This document shows, one piece after another, positions 1 through 9,138 of a stretch of 64,000 nucleotides of DNA (its first letter is position 1; each line of letters opens with the position of its first letter). A model generated the notes under the pieces. It searched no databases. It saw nothing but the letters and a program-made list of their open reading frames with translations, and had not been told where the DNA came from. The translations under genes and the position numbers were made by a program. Origin of the DNA: JBDTSW01 sp963758845 (GTDB taxonomy: Bacteria > Actinomycetota > Thermoleophilia > Solirubrobacterales > 70-9); the NCBI GenBank assembly GCA_963758845.1, contig CAVWWX010000002.1, positions 1,736,001-1,800,000 of the forward strand, written 5' to 3'.

Positions 1-160
1 GAGCTGGGACCGGACCGGATCGACGCGGACGAGCTCGGCGGGGACTCGCCCGAGGCCGAGATCGGGGTTCGCCTTGGCCGCGGCGATGACGGCGGCCCAC
101 GTCTACTTCTGCGACCTGACCAAGGACTACGTCGAGTTGAACGCGGAGTACTCGACATGA
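1..160 (+). CDS. argJ: ArgJ C-terminal end (partial, frameshifted)
   Basis: This is the tail of the bifunctional glutamate N-acetyltransferase/amino-acid acetyltransferase of arginine synthesis; the rest lies upstream of the window. The first 85 or so bases read PEAEIGVRLGRGD in frame 1 and the remainder reads AHVYFCDLTKDYVELNAEYST then stop in frame 2, so a one-base indel lies near 88-100. The DLT..YV..NAEY ending is typical of ArgJ. Its stop overlaps the argB start (ATGA), so the two are translationally coupled. Only the C-terminus is visible, but the family match is clear. Confidence 0.85.
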   Translation, partial: SWDRTGSTRTSSAGTRPRPRSGFALAAAMTAAHVYFCDLTKDYVELNAEYST

Positions 161-1021
161 GCGACCCGCGCGCCGAGGGCAGCGAGCCGCGGGTCGAGAC
201 CCTGCGCGAGGCGCTGCCCTACATACGGGAGTTTCACGGCAAGACCGTCGTCATCAAGTACGGCGGCGCGGCGATGCGCGAAGAGGAGCTGCGCGAGGAG
301 TTCGCCCAGGACGTCGTCCTCCTCAAGTACGTCGGTCTCAACCCGGTGATCGTGCACGGGGGCGGGCCGGACATCACCTCCTATATGGAGCGCCTCGGGA
401 TGGAGGTCCGCTTCCACGAGGGCGTGCGGGTGTCCGACTCGGCGACCGTGGAGGTGGCGAAGATGGTCCTGCTGGGCAAGGTGAACGCCGACATCGTCTC
501 GCGGCTCAACCGCCACGGGCAGCCCGCAGTCGGCCTCTCGGGCGAGGACGGGGGGCTGTTCGCGGTCGGCCCGCACGCGAAGGCGGCGGACGTCGGCTTC
601 GTCGGCGAAATCGACCGCGTCGACGTCGATGTGCTCAACCACATCGCCGAGGACTACATCCCGGTGATCGCCTCGGCTGGCGCGGACCGCGACGGCAACT
701 CCTACAACGTGAACGCCGACACGGCTGCCGGCAAGGTCGCCGCGGCGCTGGTCGCCCACAAGGTGATCTTCCTGACGGACGTCACGGGCTGGCTGGCCGA
801 CCCCGACCAGCCCGACTCGCTGGTCACGAGCGCCACCGTCGACGAGCTGGCCTCGCGGATCAGGCGCGGTCTCCGGTGGAATGCGCCCGAAGCTCGAGGC
901 CTGCGTGGAAGCGATCCGGGGCGGCGCCGGCTCGGCTCACATCGTCGACGGCCGGCGCCCCCATTCGCTGCTGCTGGAGCTGTTCACGGACGCCGGCATC
1001 GGGACCATGGTTACGAGGTGA
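157..1021 (+). CDS. argB: Acetylglutamate kinase (frameshifted near 870)
   Basis: Phosphorylates N-acetyl-L-glutamate with ATP, the second step of arginine synthesis, in the cytoplasm. Amino-acid-kinase motifs are present: VVIKYGGAAM near residue 30, the glycine loop VHGGGPD near residue 70, and YNVNADTAAG near residue 188 for substrate and nucleotide binding. The reading frame shifts at about 865-880, after ELASRI; the C-terminus then reads PKLEACVEAIRGGAGSAHIV in another frame and stops at 1019-1021. Corrected length is about 287 residues, normal for the family. The start overlaps the argJ stop and the end overlaps the argD start, giving an argJ-argB-argD operon. Confidence 0.9.
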
Positions 1022-2193
1022 GCGTCGCCCGCCTGCAGCGCCTCGAGGGGCGCTACGCGATGCCCACCTACGCGCGGGCACCGGTGGAGTTCGTCCGCGG
1101 CGAGGGCGCCCGGCTTTGGGACTCGGACGACAGGGAGTACCTCGACTTCTTCGCCGGGCTCTCGGTTCACAACGCGGGGCACTGCCACCCGCGGATCGTT
1201 GCGGCGATCCGCGAGCAGGCCGGCACCCTGGCGGGCACCTCGAACCTCTACTACTCCGAACCCGCGATGCGCCTCTGCGAGCGCCTCGTCGAGTCGAGCC
1301 TGGGCGGCAGGGCGTTCCTTTGCAATTCGGGGACCGAGGCCACCGAGTGCGCGCTGAAGCTGGTCCGAAAGCACGCCCATGGCCGGGGCATTGAGCGGCC
1401 TGAGGTCGTGGTGCTCGAGCAGGGCTTTCACGGCCGCACGCTGGGCTCGCTGGCCGCCACCGCCGGCCTCGCGCGAGAGGACCTCTTCGGGCCGTTGCCT
1501 CAGGGCTTCGTCGCCGTCTCCAGGGACGACCCGGGCGCGTTGCGGGCGGCGGTGGGCTCCTCCACCGCGGCCGTCCTGGTCGAGCCGATCCAGGGCGAGG
1601 CGGGCGTCTTCCCGATCGCCGGCGAGGTGCTCTTGGCCGCGCGCGAGGCCTGCGACGAGGTGGAGGCGTTGCTTGTCTTCGACGAGGTCCAGACGGGCAT
1701 GGGGCGCACCGGTTCGCTGTGGGCCCACGAGCAGCTCGCGGTCAGGCCCGACGTGATGACGGCCGCGAAGGCGCTGGGGGGCGGCTTGCCCGTGGGCGCC
1801 TGCGTGACCACGCCGGCGCTCGGTGAGGTCCTCGCGCTCGGTGATCACGGCTCGACGTTTGCGGGTGGCCCGGTGACGGCCTCGGCTGCGCTGGCCGCAC
1901 TGGACGTGATCGACCGCCCCGATGTCCTGCGTTCGGCACGCGAGCTGGGGGCGGTCCTGATGCGGAGTCTCGAGGATCTCGACACGGTCGCCGACGTCCG
2001 GGGCAGAGGGCTGATGGTGGGTGTGACACTGCGCGACGGGATCGACGCCGCTTCGGTCGCCGCCCGCTGCCTGGCGGCCGGCCTGGTGGTGAACGTCCCC
2101 GGTCCGGGGATGCTGCGGTTCCTGCCGCCGCTTGTGATCGATGCGGCCGATGTGGGTAAGGCAATCGGGATCGTCGATGAATCCACCCGCTGA
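1018..2193 (+). CDS. argD: Acetylornithine aminotransferase
   Basis: PLP-dependent class III aminotransferase that converts N-acetylglutamate semialdehyde to N-acetylornithine. I place the start at GTG 1018 (VSVARLQRLEGRYAMPTY), which overlaps the argB stop by four bases. Family marks include CNSGTEATECALKLVRK, the cofactor-binding Asp in FDEVQTG and the Schiff-base lysine in TAAKALGGGLPVGA. The 391-residue frame is unbroken and of family length. Without correcting the argB frameshift, argB and argD appear as one false fusion, because both share a frame. Its last 17 bases overlap the start of the next gene. Confidence 0.93.
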   Translation: MSVARLQRLEGRYAMPTYARAPVEFVRGEGARLWDSDDREYLDFFAGLSVHNAGHCHPRIVAAIREQAGTLAGTSNLYYSEPAMRLCERLVESSLGGRAFLCNSGTEATECALKLVRKHAHGRGIERPEVVVLEQGFHGRTLGSLAATAGLAREDLFGPLPQGFVAVSRDDPGALRAAVGSSTAAVLVEPIQGEAGVFPIAGEVLLAAREACDEVEALLVFDEVQTGMGRTGSLWAHEQLAVRPDVMTAAKALGGGLPVGACVTTPALGEVLALGDHGSTFAGGPVTASAALAALDVIDRPDVLRSARELGAVLMRSLEDLDTVADVRGRGLMVGVTLRDGIDAASVAARCLAAGLVVNVPGPGMLRFLPPLVIDAADVGKAIGIVDESTR

Positions 2194-2599
2194 ACAGCCC
2201 CCGCCCAGCCCCGACCCGCGCCGGGTCCTGCGCGAGCACGAGGAGTTCCCGCCCCCGGCGGGCCAGGCCGCCCCTGCGGCGGGGGGCGAGCCACCGGCAG
2301 GCGACGAGGGTGGCCGGCAGCGGCTGATCATCATCGCCCTTGCCGCTCTGGCCCTGGGGCTGGGCGTCTCGACGGCGGTCCTCGCCGCAAGCGGGTCGCG
2401 CGACGTGACCGCCACCAGCATCTCGACCGAGAAGCTGCGCCCTACAACTACGACCGAGGTCACCGAGGTCCTGACCACGGTCACCAACATCCGCACCACG
2501 ACCGAGACCACCGAGACCGTCACGGAGACCGAGACCGAGACGGTCACGGAGGGCCTCCCGCCTGGCCAGGAGAAGCCGAAGCCCGAGAAGGACGACTAG
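2177..2599 (+). CDS. Membrane-anchored Thr-rich protein
   Basis: A 140-residue protein of unknown function. I chose ATG 2177 (MNPPAEQPPPSPDPRRVL), which overlaps the argD stop. Residues 1-49 are Pro/Glu/Ala-rich and presumably cytoplasmic, about 50-71 form one hydrophobic helix (LIIIALAALALGLGVSTAVL), and the outer part is built of Thr-Glu-Thr repeats (TTTETTETVTETETETVTE) ending in PKPEKDD. Thr-rich low-complexity tails suit an O-glycosylated or wall-spanning stalk, but that is inference. The following gene has the same architecture. No enzymatic domain is visible. Confidence 0.7.
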   Translation: MNPPAEQPPPSPDPRRVLREHEEFPPPAGQAAPAAGGEPPAGDEGGRQRLIIIALAALALGLGVSTAVLAASGSRDVTATSISTEKLRPTTTTEVTEVLTTVTNIRTTTETTETVTETETETVTEGLPPGQEKPKPEKDD

Positions 2600-2629
2600 G
2601 GCGCCGGGGGCCACCGTAGACTCGCGGCC

Positions 2630-3010
2630 ATGCACGAGGATCCCACCCGCCGTATGCCCGCCGGGGGCCAGGGCCAGCCGCCGCAGGACCCCGCCGGCTA
2701 CCAGCAGGGCTATCACGTCTACCGGCCCGGGGGCGGCATGAGCGGCGGCACAAGGCCGCGCTCGCGCTGCTCGTGGCGCGCCGTCGTGGGCCTGGGGGTG
2801 GCACTGCTCGTGGTCGCCGCCGGCGGCGGCTCGGACGATACGCCCACGACGAGCAGCGCGAGCACTGCGCACCGAGACCGCAACCACAGAGCCCACCACG
2901 GCGACCGCGACCAGCACCTCCACGTCGACCAGCACATCGACCTCCACCGAGGAGGACGAGGGAAGGCGGCGGTGACGGCGGCGGGGCGAGGGCAGCGGCG
3001 GAGCCGGTAG
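2630..3010 (+). CDS. Second membrane-anchored Thr/Ser-rich protein (frameshifted)
   Basis: Starts MHEDPTRRMPAGGQGQPPQ at 2630, followed by a Gly/Tyr-rich stretch (GYQQGYHVYRPGGGMSGG), a hydrophobic helix (VVGLGVALLVVAAGG) and, in an alternative frame, a Thr/Ser-rich stalk rich in TSTSTST. At least two frame changes are needed between 2750 and 2990, so the exact end is uncertain: TAG 3008-3010, or an earlier stop after EEDEG. The cytosolic tail, single helix and Thr-rich outer stalk match the preceding gene, so the two look like a duplicated pair downstream of argD. Function unknown. Confidence 0.5.
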   Translation: MHEDPTRRMPAGGQGQPPQDPAGYQQGYHVYRPGGGMSGGTRPRSRCSWRAVVGLGVALLVVAAGGGSDDTPTTSSASTAHRDRNHRAHHGDRDQHLHVDQHIDLHRGGRGKAAVTAAGRGQRRSR

Positions 3011-3013
3011 CCC

Positions 3014-4067
3014 GTGACCCGCGACCCTCGGAACGACGAGTCCTGGTCGTCGGCGGGGCGGGGTACGTCGGCAACGTGCTCGTGCGCCGGCTGCTCGCCG
3101 CCGGCTATCGGGTGCGCGTGCTCGACTCGCCTGCTGTTCGGTCAGGGTCGGCGATCGGCGGGCATCTTCGAGGAGCCGCGGTTCGAGTTCATCCGCGGAG
3201 ACCTGCGGGAGCGGAGTGACCGTTCGCGGGTGCTCGCCGAGGTGAGCGATGTCGTCCTGCTCGCAGCCATGGTCGGAGACCCGATCTCGCGCAAGTATCC
3301 GGAGCTCACCCGTGATATCAACGAGGGCGTGCAAGCGCCTCTTCGACAAGCTCGCCGGGCGCGAGATCGATCGCTTCGTGTTCACCTCCACCTGCAGCAA
3401 CTACGGGCTTCGGGGCAGCGATGAGCCGGCGACCGAGGAATCGGATCTCGCGCCGCTGTCGCTGTATGCGGAGATGAAGGTCGACTTCGAGCGCCACGTG
3501 TTGGCCGGCGGCCCAGACTGGGAGTTATCGCCGACGTTGCTGAGGATCGCGACCGCCTACGGGTTCTCGCCGAGGATGCGCTTCGACCTCACGATCTCGG
3601 AGTTCACTCGAACGCTGGCAGTCGGAGAGGAACTGGTCGTCTACGACGCCGACACGTGGCGGCCGTATTGCCATGTGGCCGATATCTCGCGCGCGATCAT
3701 GACGGTGCTGACCGGGCCGGAGAGCGAGGTTCGTGGCGAGATCTTCAACGTGGGCCACTCCGACGAGAACTACACGAAGCGGATGGTGGTCGACGCGGTC
3801 CAGGAACACCTCGGGGGGGCCGGCAGGGTCAGGTTCACGGAGGGCGGCAACGATCCTCGCAACTACCGGGTGTCGTTCGAGAAGATCGGTGAGCAGCTTG
3901 GCTTCGAGCCGAGGGAGCGGGTGCCCCGGACCGTGGGGCGCCTGATCGCAGCGGTCCAAGCAGGAGCGTTCAGCGACTTTCGGGAGAGGCCAAACTTCTA
4001 CACGAACCACGTCGGTCACGGCATTGCCGGAAGCGCCCGTGTCCACGAGGCCGGAGGGCCGGACTAG
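3014..4067 (+). CDS. NAD-dependent sugar epimerase/dehydratase (frameshifted)
   Basis: Extended short-chain dehydrogenase acting on a nucleotide sugar. The N-terminal Rossmann motif VLVVGGAGYVGNVLVRRL is readable near 3040-3100, and the catalytic Tyr-x3-Lys sits in LYAEMKVDFE with a Ser/Thr-rich strand (VFTSTCSNYG) before it. The C-terminal half from about 3340 to the stop at 4067 is in one frame; the first 330 bases need two or three frame corrections. Corrected length is about 350 residues, right for the family. It opens the polysaccharide region, so a role in making an activated sugar precursor is likely; the exact sugar cannot be read from sequence. Confidence 0.8.
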
Positions 4068-4115
4068 GCCGACGCCCGGCCATGACCGTGTCCGGTCGCC
4101 CAGGTCCATGACTGC

Positions 4116-5498
4116 CTATAGCGGACAGCAGGTGCCTACGCTGACGCAGCTCCGCGACGGCAGTTTGTTCGCCCAATTGACGCTGCCCTGAAGATCGAAC
4201 AGATGGACTCGGTTGCCCCCCGGCGATACCCAGCTAGGTAGCTGCAGTTCGTTGGCGAGCTTGACCCACGGATCCGGATCGCCGAAGCTGGTGTACGAGG
4301 AGCCGGACTCGACGATCACGGCCCATCCGTTGTAGTCGGCGCCCGGTGTCCTCGACGAACATGCCGTACTCGGCCATCGCACGGAGGATCGACCTTGCGC
4401 CACTCCGGGAGGGCAGGAGCATTGATCTCCTGCGCCGACATGTCGAGGAAGAAGTGGGAGCCCATGGGGGGAGCGTTGTGGTTGGAAAGCCCAATCGAGG
4501 AGCACGGGCGCCCGGTGCCGGTGCCGGCGGGCTCGACCGAGGTGCCGTTGGTGCACTTGACGGAGATCGCGAGCGCGTGGTCGATCTCGCCTTGCTCGAG
4601 CTCGGCGGGCCGGATTACCCCGGCCGCCAGGCCGAAGTGGGCGGCGGTCGCGTTCGAGTCGAGGCCGAGGGCGTTCGTCGCCGATCTCAGTCCGGCCGCC
4701 CCAGCCGACACGATCGTGCCCCCGCCCGGGGGCTTCGAGTCCACGTTGTAGAGGTCGTACTCCCATCCAGCCGCCTGGTCGATCACGGCCAGGTGGCCGT
4801 CGGGGCCGCCTGCGGGGCGGGCGTCGGCCGGGAATCCGACCTGCATCCCCTCGATCTCGCAGCTTCCGGAGTACTCGATGCAATGGACCGTATAGACGGG
4901 ATCGCCGGGCTGCGAGAAGTAGATCGGGTGATCGTAGTCCGACCCAGTGTCGGCCACGCCCGCCACGATCTGGGGACCCGGGCCGAAGTTCCCGACGCGG
5001 TTCGCAATTGCGTCCGAGTTCGCCACAGTCGGAGGCGCTGTGGGTAGCCCGCGGTTGAACGGGACTGGTCGGCGTAGGGGCGCCAGCATGCTCCGGGAGG
5101 TTGTGGGAGCTGAAGGTGCCCCACGCAGGGACGGGTCGGGATTCGCTGGTTCCCTGGGGGTGTCGCCGGTGAAGACCTCGAGGCTCTGGCTCGTTGCGTG
5201 CGGTGTTTGGTGATTCGGACCGGGGCGCTCCCGCTAGGGCCGTCTGGATCTGCCGGCACGGACCGTCCGATAGCGCGTGCGGCCGTGACCGCGAATGCGC
5301 ACCCTCCCCCTCGTGACGAGCTCGGCGTCGACCCCGGCGGGAAGGAAGTCCGCCGTCTTGTTGCCGCGCCCGCAGGGGGTCGTAGCGATGCGTTGCCGCG
5401 TCCGCGCTCGTCGCCCCGGTCACGGCTGCCGCGGAAAGCAGGCAGAGAATAGGAATCAACCTTCCCAGGGTCGAGCGGATGATGAGGCGAGCCGTCAC
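4116..5498 (-). CDS. Secreted protein of unknown function, paralog A (frameshifted)
   Basis: Begins with GTG at 5498 and a strong signal peptide (LIPILCLLSAAAVTGATSADAA). The mature part is readable over 4316-5089 (PFNRGLPT, FGPGPQIVAGVADTGSDYDHP, GHLAVIDQAAGWEYDLY, DSNATAAHFGLAAGVIRPAE, GEIDHALAISVKCTNGT, FFLDMSAQEI) and ends DLQGSVNWANKLPS before the stop at 4116. A paralog with the same landmarks lies at 20330-21397. The pattern of a secreted domain with a conserved IDHALAIS strand resembles uncharacterised actinobacterial exported proteins, possibly carbohydrate-active; I do not assign an activity. Two or more indels disrupt the N-terminal third. It is transcribed against its neighbours. 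Confidence 0.7.
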   Translation of the reverse strand: MTARLIIRSTLGRLIPILCLLSAAAVTGATSADAATHRYDPLRARQQDGGLPSRRGRRRARHEGEGAHSRSRPHALSDGPCRQIQTALAGAPRSESPNTARNEPEPRGLHRRHPQGTSESRPVPAWGTFSSHNLPEHAGAPTPTSPVQPRATHSASDCGELGRNCEPRRELRPGSPDRGGRGRHWVGLRSPDLLLAARRSRLYGPLHRVLRKLRDRGDAGRIPGRRPPRRRPRRPPGRDRPGGWMGVRPLQRGLEAPGRGHDRVGWGGRTEIGDERPRPRLERDRRPLRPGGRGNPARRARARRDRPRARDLRQVHQRHLGRARRHRHRAPVLLDWAFQPQRSPHGLPLLPRHVGAGDQCSCPPGVAQGRSSVRWPSTACSSRTPGADYNGWAVIVESGSSYTSFGDPDPWVKLANELQLPSWVSPGGNRVHLFDLQGSVNWANKLPSRSCVSVGTCCPL

Positions 5499-5621
5499 AT
5501 AGCCCGTATCGCGCGGCGCGTGTGTCGCGCGCCAGCGGATACCCGGTAGCTGGACGCCTGTTGGAACCGTCTGAAGCGCGTCCTGCAGCGTCCGGCTGGC
5601 GGGCGTCTAAGTTCTGCAGGG

Positions 5622-6334
5622 ATGCGCGCCGTGATCCTTGCCGGCGGCCGTGGGACCCGCCTACGGCCGTACACGACCGTCTTGCCGAAGCCGCTCGTCC
5701 CGATCGGGGAGCGCCCGATCCTGGAGCTGATCCTGCACCAGCTGCGTCGCTCCGGGTTCACCCGTGCCGACCTCTGCGTCGGCCACCTGGGCGGTCTGAT
5801 CCGCTCCTACTTCGACGAAAGCGACGCCACCCCAGCGGGGATGCACCTCGCGTACGAGTGGGAGGATGAGCCGCTTGGGACGGCCGGGGCAGTGCGTCTC
5901 GTGGATCGGCCGACGAGGATTTCCTGGTCATGAACGGCGACATTTTGACGACGCTCGATTATGCCGAGCTAATGCTGCGCCACACTGAAAGCGGCGCCGT
6001 GCTGACAATCGCCACGCACGAGAAGAACGTCGAGCTCGCACTGGGAGTCATTGAGAGCGAGGCCGACCGCGTGACCGGGTACGTGGAGAAGCCGACCCTG
6101 CACTACGAGGTAAGCATGGGGATCTACGCCTACTCTCCTAGCGCGATCGACAGCATCCCCGACGGCCACTTCGACTTTCCCGACTTGGTCCTGGCGTTGG
6201 TCGCATCCGGCCAGGACGTCCGCACCTACCACTTCGACGGCGCCTGGTACGACATCGGGACGCAGCTCGAGCACGAACGAGCGGTCGCGGCCTTCGAGCG
6301 GGACAGCTCCCTGTTCGAGCCGGCCGCCTCGTGA
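5622..6334 (+). CDS. Sugar-phosphate nucleotidyltransferase (RmlA/GlmU-type, frameshifted)
   Basis: Transfers a nucleotide to a sugar 1-phosphate to make an NDP-sugar for polysaccharide synthesis. The N-terminus MRAVILAGGRGTRLRPYT is the nucleotide-binding signature, followed by LPKPLVPIGERPILE. Metal-binding and sugar-binding parts follow in a second frame: MNGDILTTLDY, VTGYVEKPTLHYEVSMGIY and a late WYDIGT. The indel lies at about 5905-5930 (the true text is ...EDFLVMNGDIL). Corrected length is about 237 residues, the short single-domain form. The stop overlaps the next start (GTGA). Specificity (mannose, glucose or other) is not determinable by eye. Confidence 0.87.
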
Positions 6335-7436
6335 GCGCCGCGGGGCCGGACCTGCGGATCCTGATGCTCGGGCCCCTCGGCATGGGGCACGTCGAGGCGC
6401 AGGCGATGGCGCTGAGGGAGCGCGGGGTCGAGGTTCATGTCGGTGGGGACTCGCCGCCCGAGCTAGACCGCCTCGTCGAGTTGGAGCTGGTCGGGATCCC
6501 GGTAAACCGTGCACCCGGACCCTCCCGCAGCTCGCCCCGGGGAATCGCGCTGGCGGTGCTCTGGGCCCGCCGGTTGGTTCGGGAGATCGGACCCGACCTC
6601 GTCCACGCACACTGGGTTCCTGGCTTCGGCCTCGCGGCGGCTGCGGCCGGCGCCACGGCCGCTAGTGGTCACCGCCTGGGGCTCAGACGTCTATCGCGCC
6701 TCACGGACGATGAACCTCGCCAGCCGCGTCGCGCTCCGGCGGGCCCGAACTGGTCACCGCCGACTCGGCGGATCTGCTTGAGCGCTGCCGCGAGCTCGGG
6801 GCGATTGGCCGGGCCGAGGTGGTGCAGTGGGGCGTGGACGTAAGCCGGTTCGACGTTCCCTCCCCTGAGGAGCGGGCGTCGTTGCGTTCTGTGCTCGGAT
6901 GGGGGGAAGGTCCCGTCGTGCTGAGCCCGCGATCTTTCATGCCTGTCTACAACATCCCGGTCATCGTCGAGGCTTTCGGCCAGGTTCGCCGCGCCAGGGC
7001 CGATGCGGAGCTCGTTCTCAAGCACATGGGTCCGATTCGGATTGCGTTACCGCCCCTTCCGGGCGGAGCGTCGATTGTCGGAAACGTGCGCTATGAGCGC
7101 ATGGCCGACATGTACCGGGCGGCAGACGTCTGCGTCTCGGTCACCTCTTCGGACAGCTCACCCCGCTCGGTCTGGGAGGCGATGGCCTGTGGCTGCCCCT
7201 GCGTTCTCTCCGACCTGCCGTGGGTCCATGAGCTGCTCGCCCACGAACGGGAGGCACTCCTGGTGCCAGTGGGCGATGCGGAGGCGACAGCCGTGGCCAT
7301 CGAGACTCTAATCCGCGATCCCGTGCTCGCGGCGCACTGGCCGGAACGGCCGGGCCTGGTGGAGAGTGAGTTGAGCCAGGGGGCGCAGATGGACCGCCTC
7401 GTCTCGCTTTACCGGGAGATCGTCGAGGGGAGGTGA
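6331..7436 (+). CDS. Glycosyltransferase family 4 (frameshifted)
   Basis: GT-B fold glycosyltransferase. The N-terminal domain has a dinucleotide-like loop (ILMLGPLGMGHVEAQAMAL) and DLVHAHWVPGFGLA; the C-terminal domain has SPRSFMPVYNIPVIVEAF, VGNVRYERMADMYRAADVCV and the donor-binding E-x7-E region in SSDSSPRSVWEAMACGCP. Frame changes occur between about 6655 and 6820. Corrected length is about 368 residues. It starts at GTG 6331, overlapping the nucleotidyltransferase stop, and ends overlapping the GTG of the next gene, so it is within a translationally coupled run of polysaccharide genes. Confidence 0.87.
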
Positions 7437-8178
7437 CCCTCCCCGCATACGCCTGGTGGCGGCAGTTGGCGCTCTTTGCGCCGGTGCGAATGAGGACCCA
7501 CCGTCGGTTCCTGGTGCGACGAACCTCGGGCCAGCGACTCCGGCGCCGTACGTCGCCTGCCTCGCAGAGGAGGAGTGGGCGCTGCCGGGCGGGCTGGAGC
7601 GGCTGGCTGATCCGTTGGATGAACGGGCGGAGGCGGCATTCGCGAGGGGCCAGGGGGTAGAGTGGCGGGTGGCGCGCTGGTGCGCAAGGTCCCGGACGGA
7701 TCGACCCGTTCCGGGTCGCGGTGACGAACGAGTACCCGGCGGCGCGATGTATCGGCGCAGCGCGCTGCACAGCTCGGGGGGTGGCGCCGGCTTACAGAGG
7801 AGGTTGACGCGCAATCGGACTGGAGCCTGTGGATGTCGCTGGCCGAGCGCGGGCACGAAGGAATCCGTCTGGACCCGGGGAGCTGGCGTACGTTCACTTC
7901 GTGCGCCGGAACACGCTGACCGATGCAGGGCGACGCAAGCGAAGGGCGCTGCGTCAGGCACTCCGGGACCGGCATCGGGGGCTGTTCGCCGAACTCGCGG
8001 GGCATCGACGGGCCTCCGACCTCAACTCGTTGCGCCGGCTGTTATACCCGGTCGTGTACGGCGACGGTCCCGGCTGGGCATTGAGAACAGGATCAAGCAG
8101 GGACTGGATCGGGTCGGGTTTTGGACCCTCGCTCGACCTTCGACACGGCAGAGCGACGGCCCTCGACGGGCGCTGGCA
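7433..8178 (+). CDS. Glycosyltransferase family 2, N-terminus apparently missing
   Basis: Fragments in three frames read like the middle and end of a GT-A glycosyltransferase: ATNLGPAT..PYVACLAEEEW (the usual N-x-GP-x-A-R..LD-D-E-W region), GGLERLADPLDERAEAAFA, GAMYRRSAL, LTEEVDAQSDWSLWMSLAER, then ELAYVHFVRRNTLTDAG and a C-terminal tail RLLYPVVYGDGP. The first 70 or so residues with the VSVVIPTYN-type strand are not found between GTG 7433 and this text, so either they are deleted or the start is badly garbled. It begins on the GT4 stop (GTGA), as expected for an operon member. Boundary with the next gene is approximate. Confidence 0.55.
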
Positions 8179-8784
8179 GTGGGCCCGGCGCACGCCAGCG
8201 CCGGCCCGTCCCGTGTCGCCGTCATCATTCCGAGCTATGAGAACGGCGCTGAAGCGGTTCGCGCGGTGCACTCGATCGACGAGGACGAGGCGATCGAGAT
8301 CATCGTCGTGGACGACGGGTCTACCGAGCCTGCCGCGCGCCGTGCGCTTCAGGGCTGGTCCGGAGGGGGCGCCGTCATCCGCCACGGGTTGAACCAGGGG
8401 GTTTCGGCAGCCCGGATGACCGGGTTGCGGCAGTCGGCGCCGTACGTGTTCGCGCTCGACGCCGATGATCTCGCGGTGGGCGGCGCCCTCGGTCGGATGG
8501 CAGACCGGCTGGACGCCTCACGGGCGCGTCGGTGTGCTTCGGCGACTACGCGGAGCTCAAGGTCGCCGAGCGCGGTCTGGCGGCGTCGGCGCCCATTGCA
8601 ACACACGGATCGACCCGGCGGACCCTCGCCTCGCTGCCGCGATGGTGCGCGCGGCCGCCATCGGAAGCGAGGGGCGAGGCGCGGCCGTGGGCGGGCCGGC
8701 GGTTCGGGCGCGGTGGGTCAACGGGCGGAGGGCCGGTGCAGGAGTACGCAGCTCTCGCTCCACCTGAGGGTCGGGACACGATGA
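8179..8784 (+). CDS. Glycosyltransferase family 2, truncated at its 3' end
   Basis: GT-A fold N-terminal half: VAVIIPSYENGAEAVRAV, IEIIVVDDGSTEPAARRAL, then LNQGVSAARMTGLRQSAPYV and the DxD-type metal site in FALDADDLAVGGALGRM, followed in another frame by ASVCFGDYAELKVAERGL. Start GTG 8179 is chosen because it lies just before the first beta strand. After about 8600 the text no longer resembles the family and ends at 8784, directly before reverse-strand methyltransferase debris, so this gene is probably cut off rather than merely frameshifted. About 200 residues remain of the usual 280-320. Confidence 0.65.
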   Translation: MGPAHASAGPSRVAVIIPSYENGAEAVRAVHSIDEDEAIEIIVVDDGSTEPAARRALQGWSGGGAVIRHGLNQGVSAARMTGLRQSAPYVFALDADDLAVGGALGRMADRLDASRARRCASATTRSSRSPSAVWRRRRPLQHTDRPGGPSPRCRDGARGRHRKRGARRGRGRAGGSGAVGQRAEGRCRSTQLSLHLRVGTR

Positions 8785-8864
8785 CGAACACGCTCGAAGA
8801 CACACGGCAGTGGCACCCAGCGACCGCCCACGCGGGTCTACGAGGGGCGCGAGCGAAGGCCCTT

Positions 8865-9115
8865 GTAATGACGCGAGCACTCGATCGGGATCGCCTCAGC
8901 ATCTTCGGCCTGCTTGGCGTCGACGTAGTCAGCTCGACGCCACGGTCTCGCAGCGGCGCCATGATCTGCCGCTCGATGTGCGGCTGCGCCTTGGTGCGGT
9001 AGGCGAGCGTCGAGGACCCGATGTCGATCGCCCTTGCATCGGGGCCGAGATCGAGCCCGGCAACCGTGGCTTCGATCCAGCCTGCTACCTCCACGAACAA
9101 GAGGCCGCGCAGCTT
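8865..9115 (-). pseudogene. Methyltransferase remnant
   Basis: On the reverse strand the text reads LLFVEVAGWIEATVAGLDL, ARAIDIGSSTLAYRTKAQ and HIERQIMAPLRDRGVELT, then VDAKQAEDAEAI in another frame. This closely parallels the N-terminal part of the methyltransferase at 21742-22477 (VFVDVARWIRSSLAGIDL, ARVLDLGSS, HVDELIMAPLRERGANIT, HVDAKHDEGVDF). About 80 codons of the SAM-binding first half are present and the rest is missing. It lies between a truncated glycosyltransferase and an intact one, so it is most simply a leftover from rearrangement. A misassembly is the alternative. Confidence 0.65.
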
Positions 9116-9138
9116 ACCCCGCCGTCGGGACCAGCCCG

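Noticed and set aside
157..2193. argB-argD fusion protein of 678 residues
   Set aside because: The argB C-terminus is found in another frame (PKLEACVEAI... to the stop at 1021) and argD starts at GTG 1018; the apparent fusion arises from a single indel in argB.
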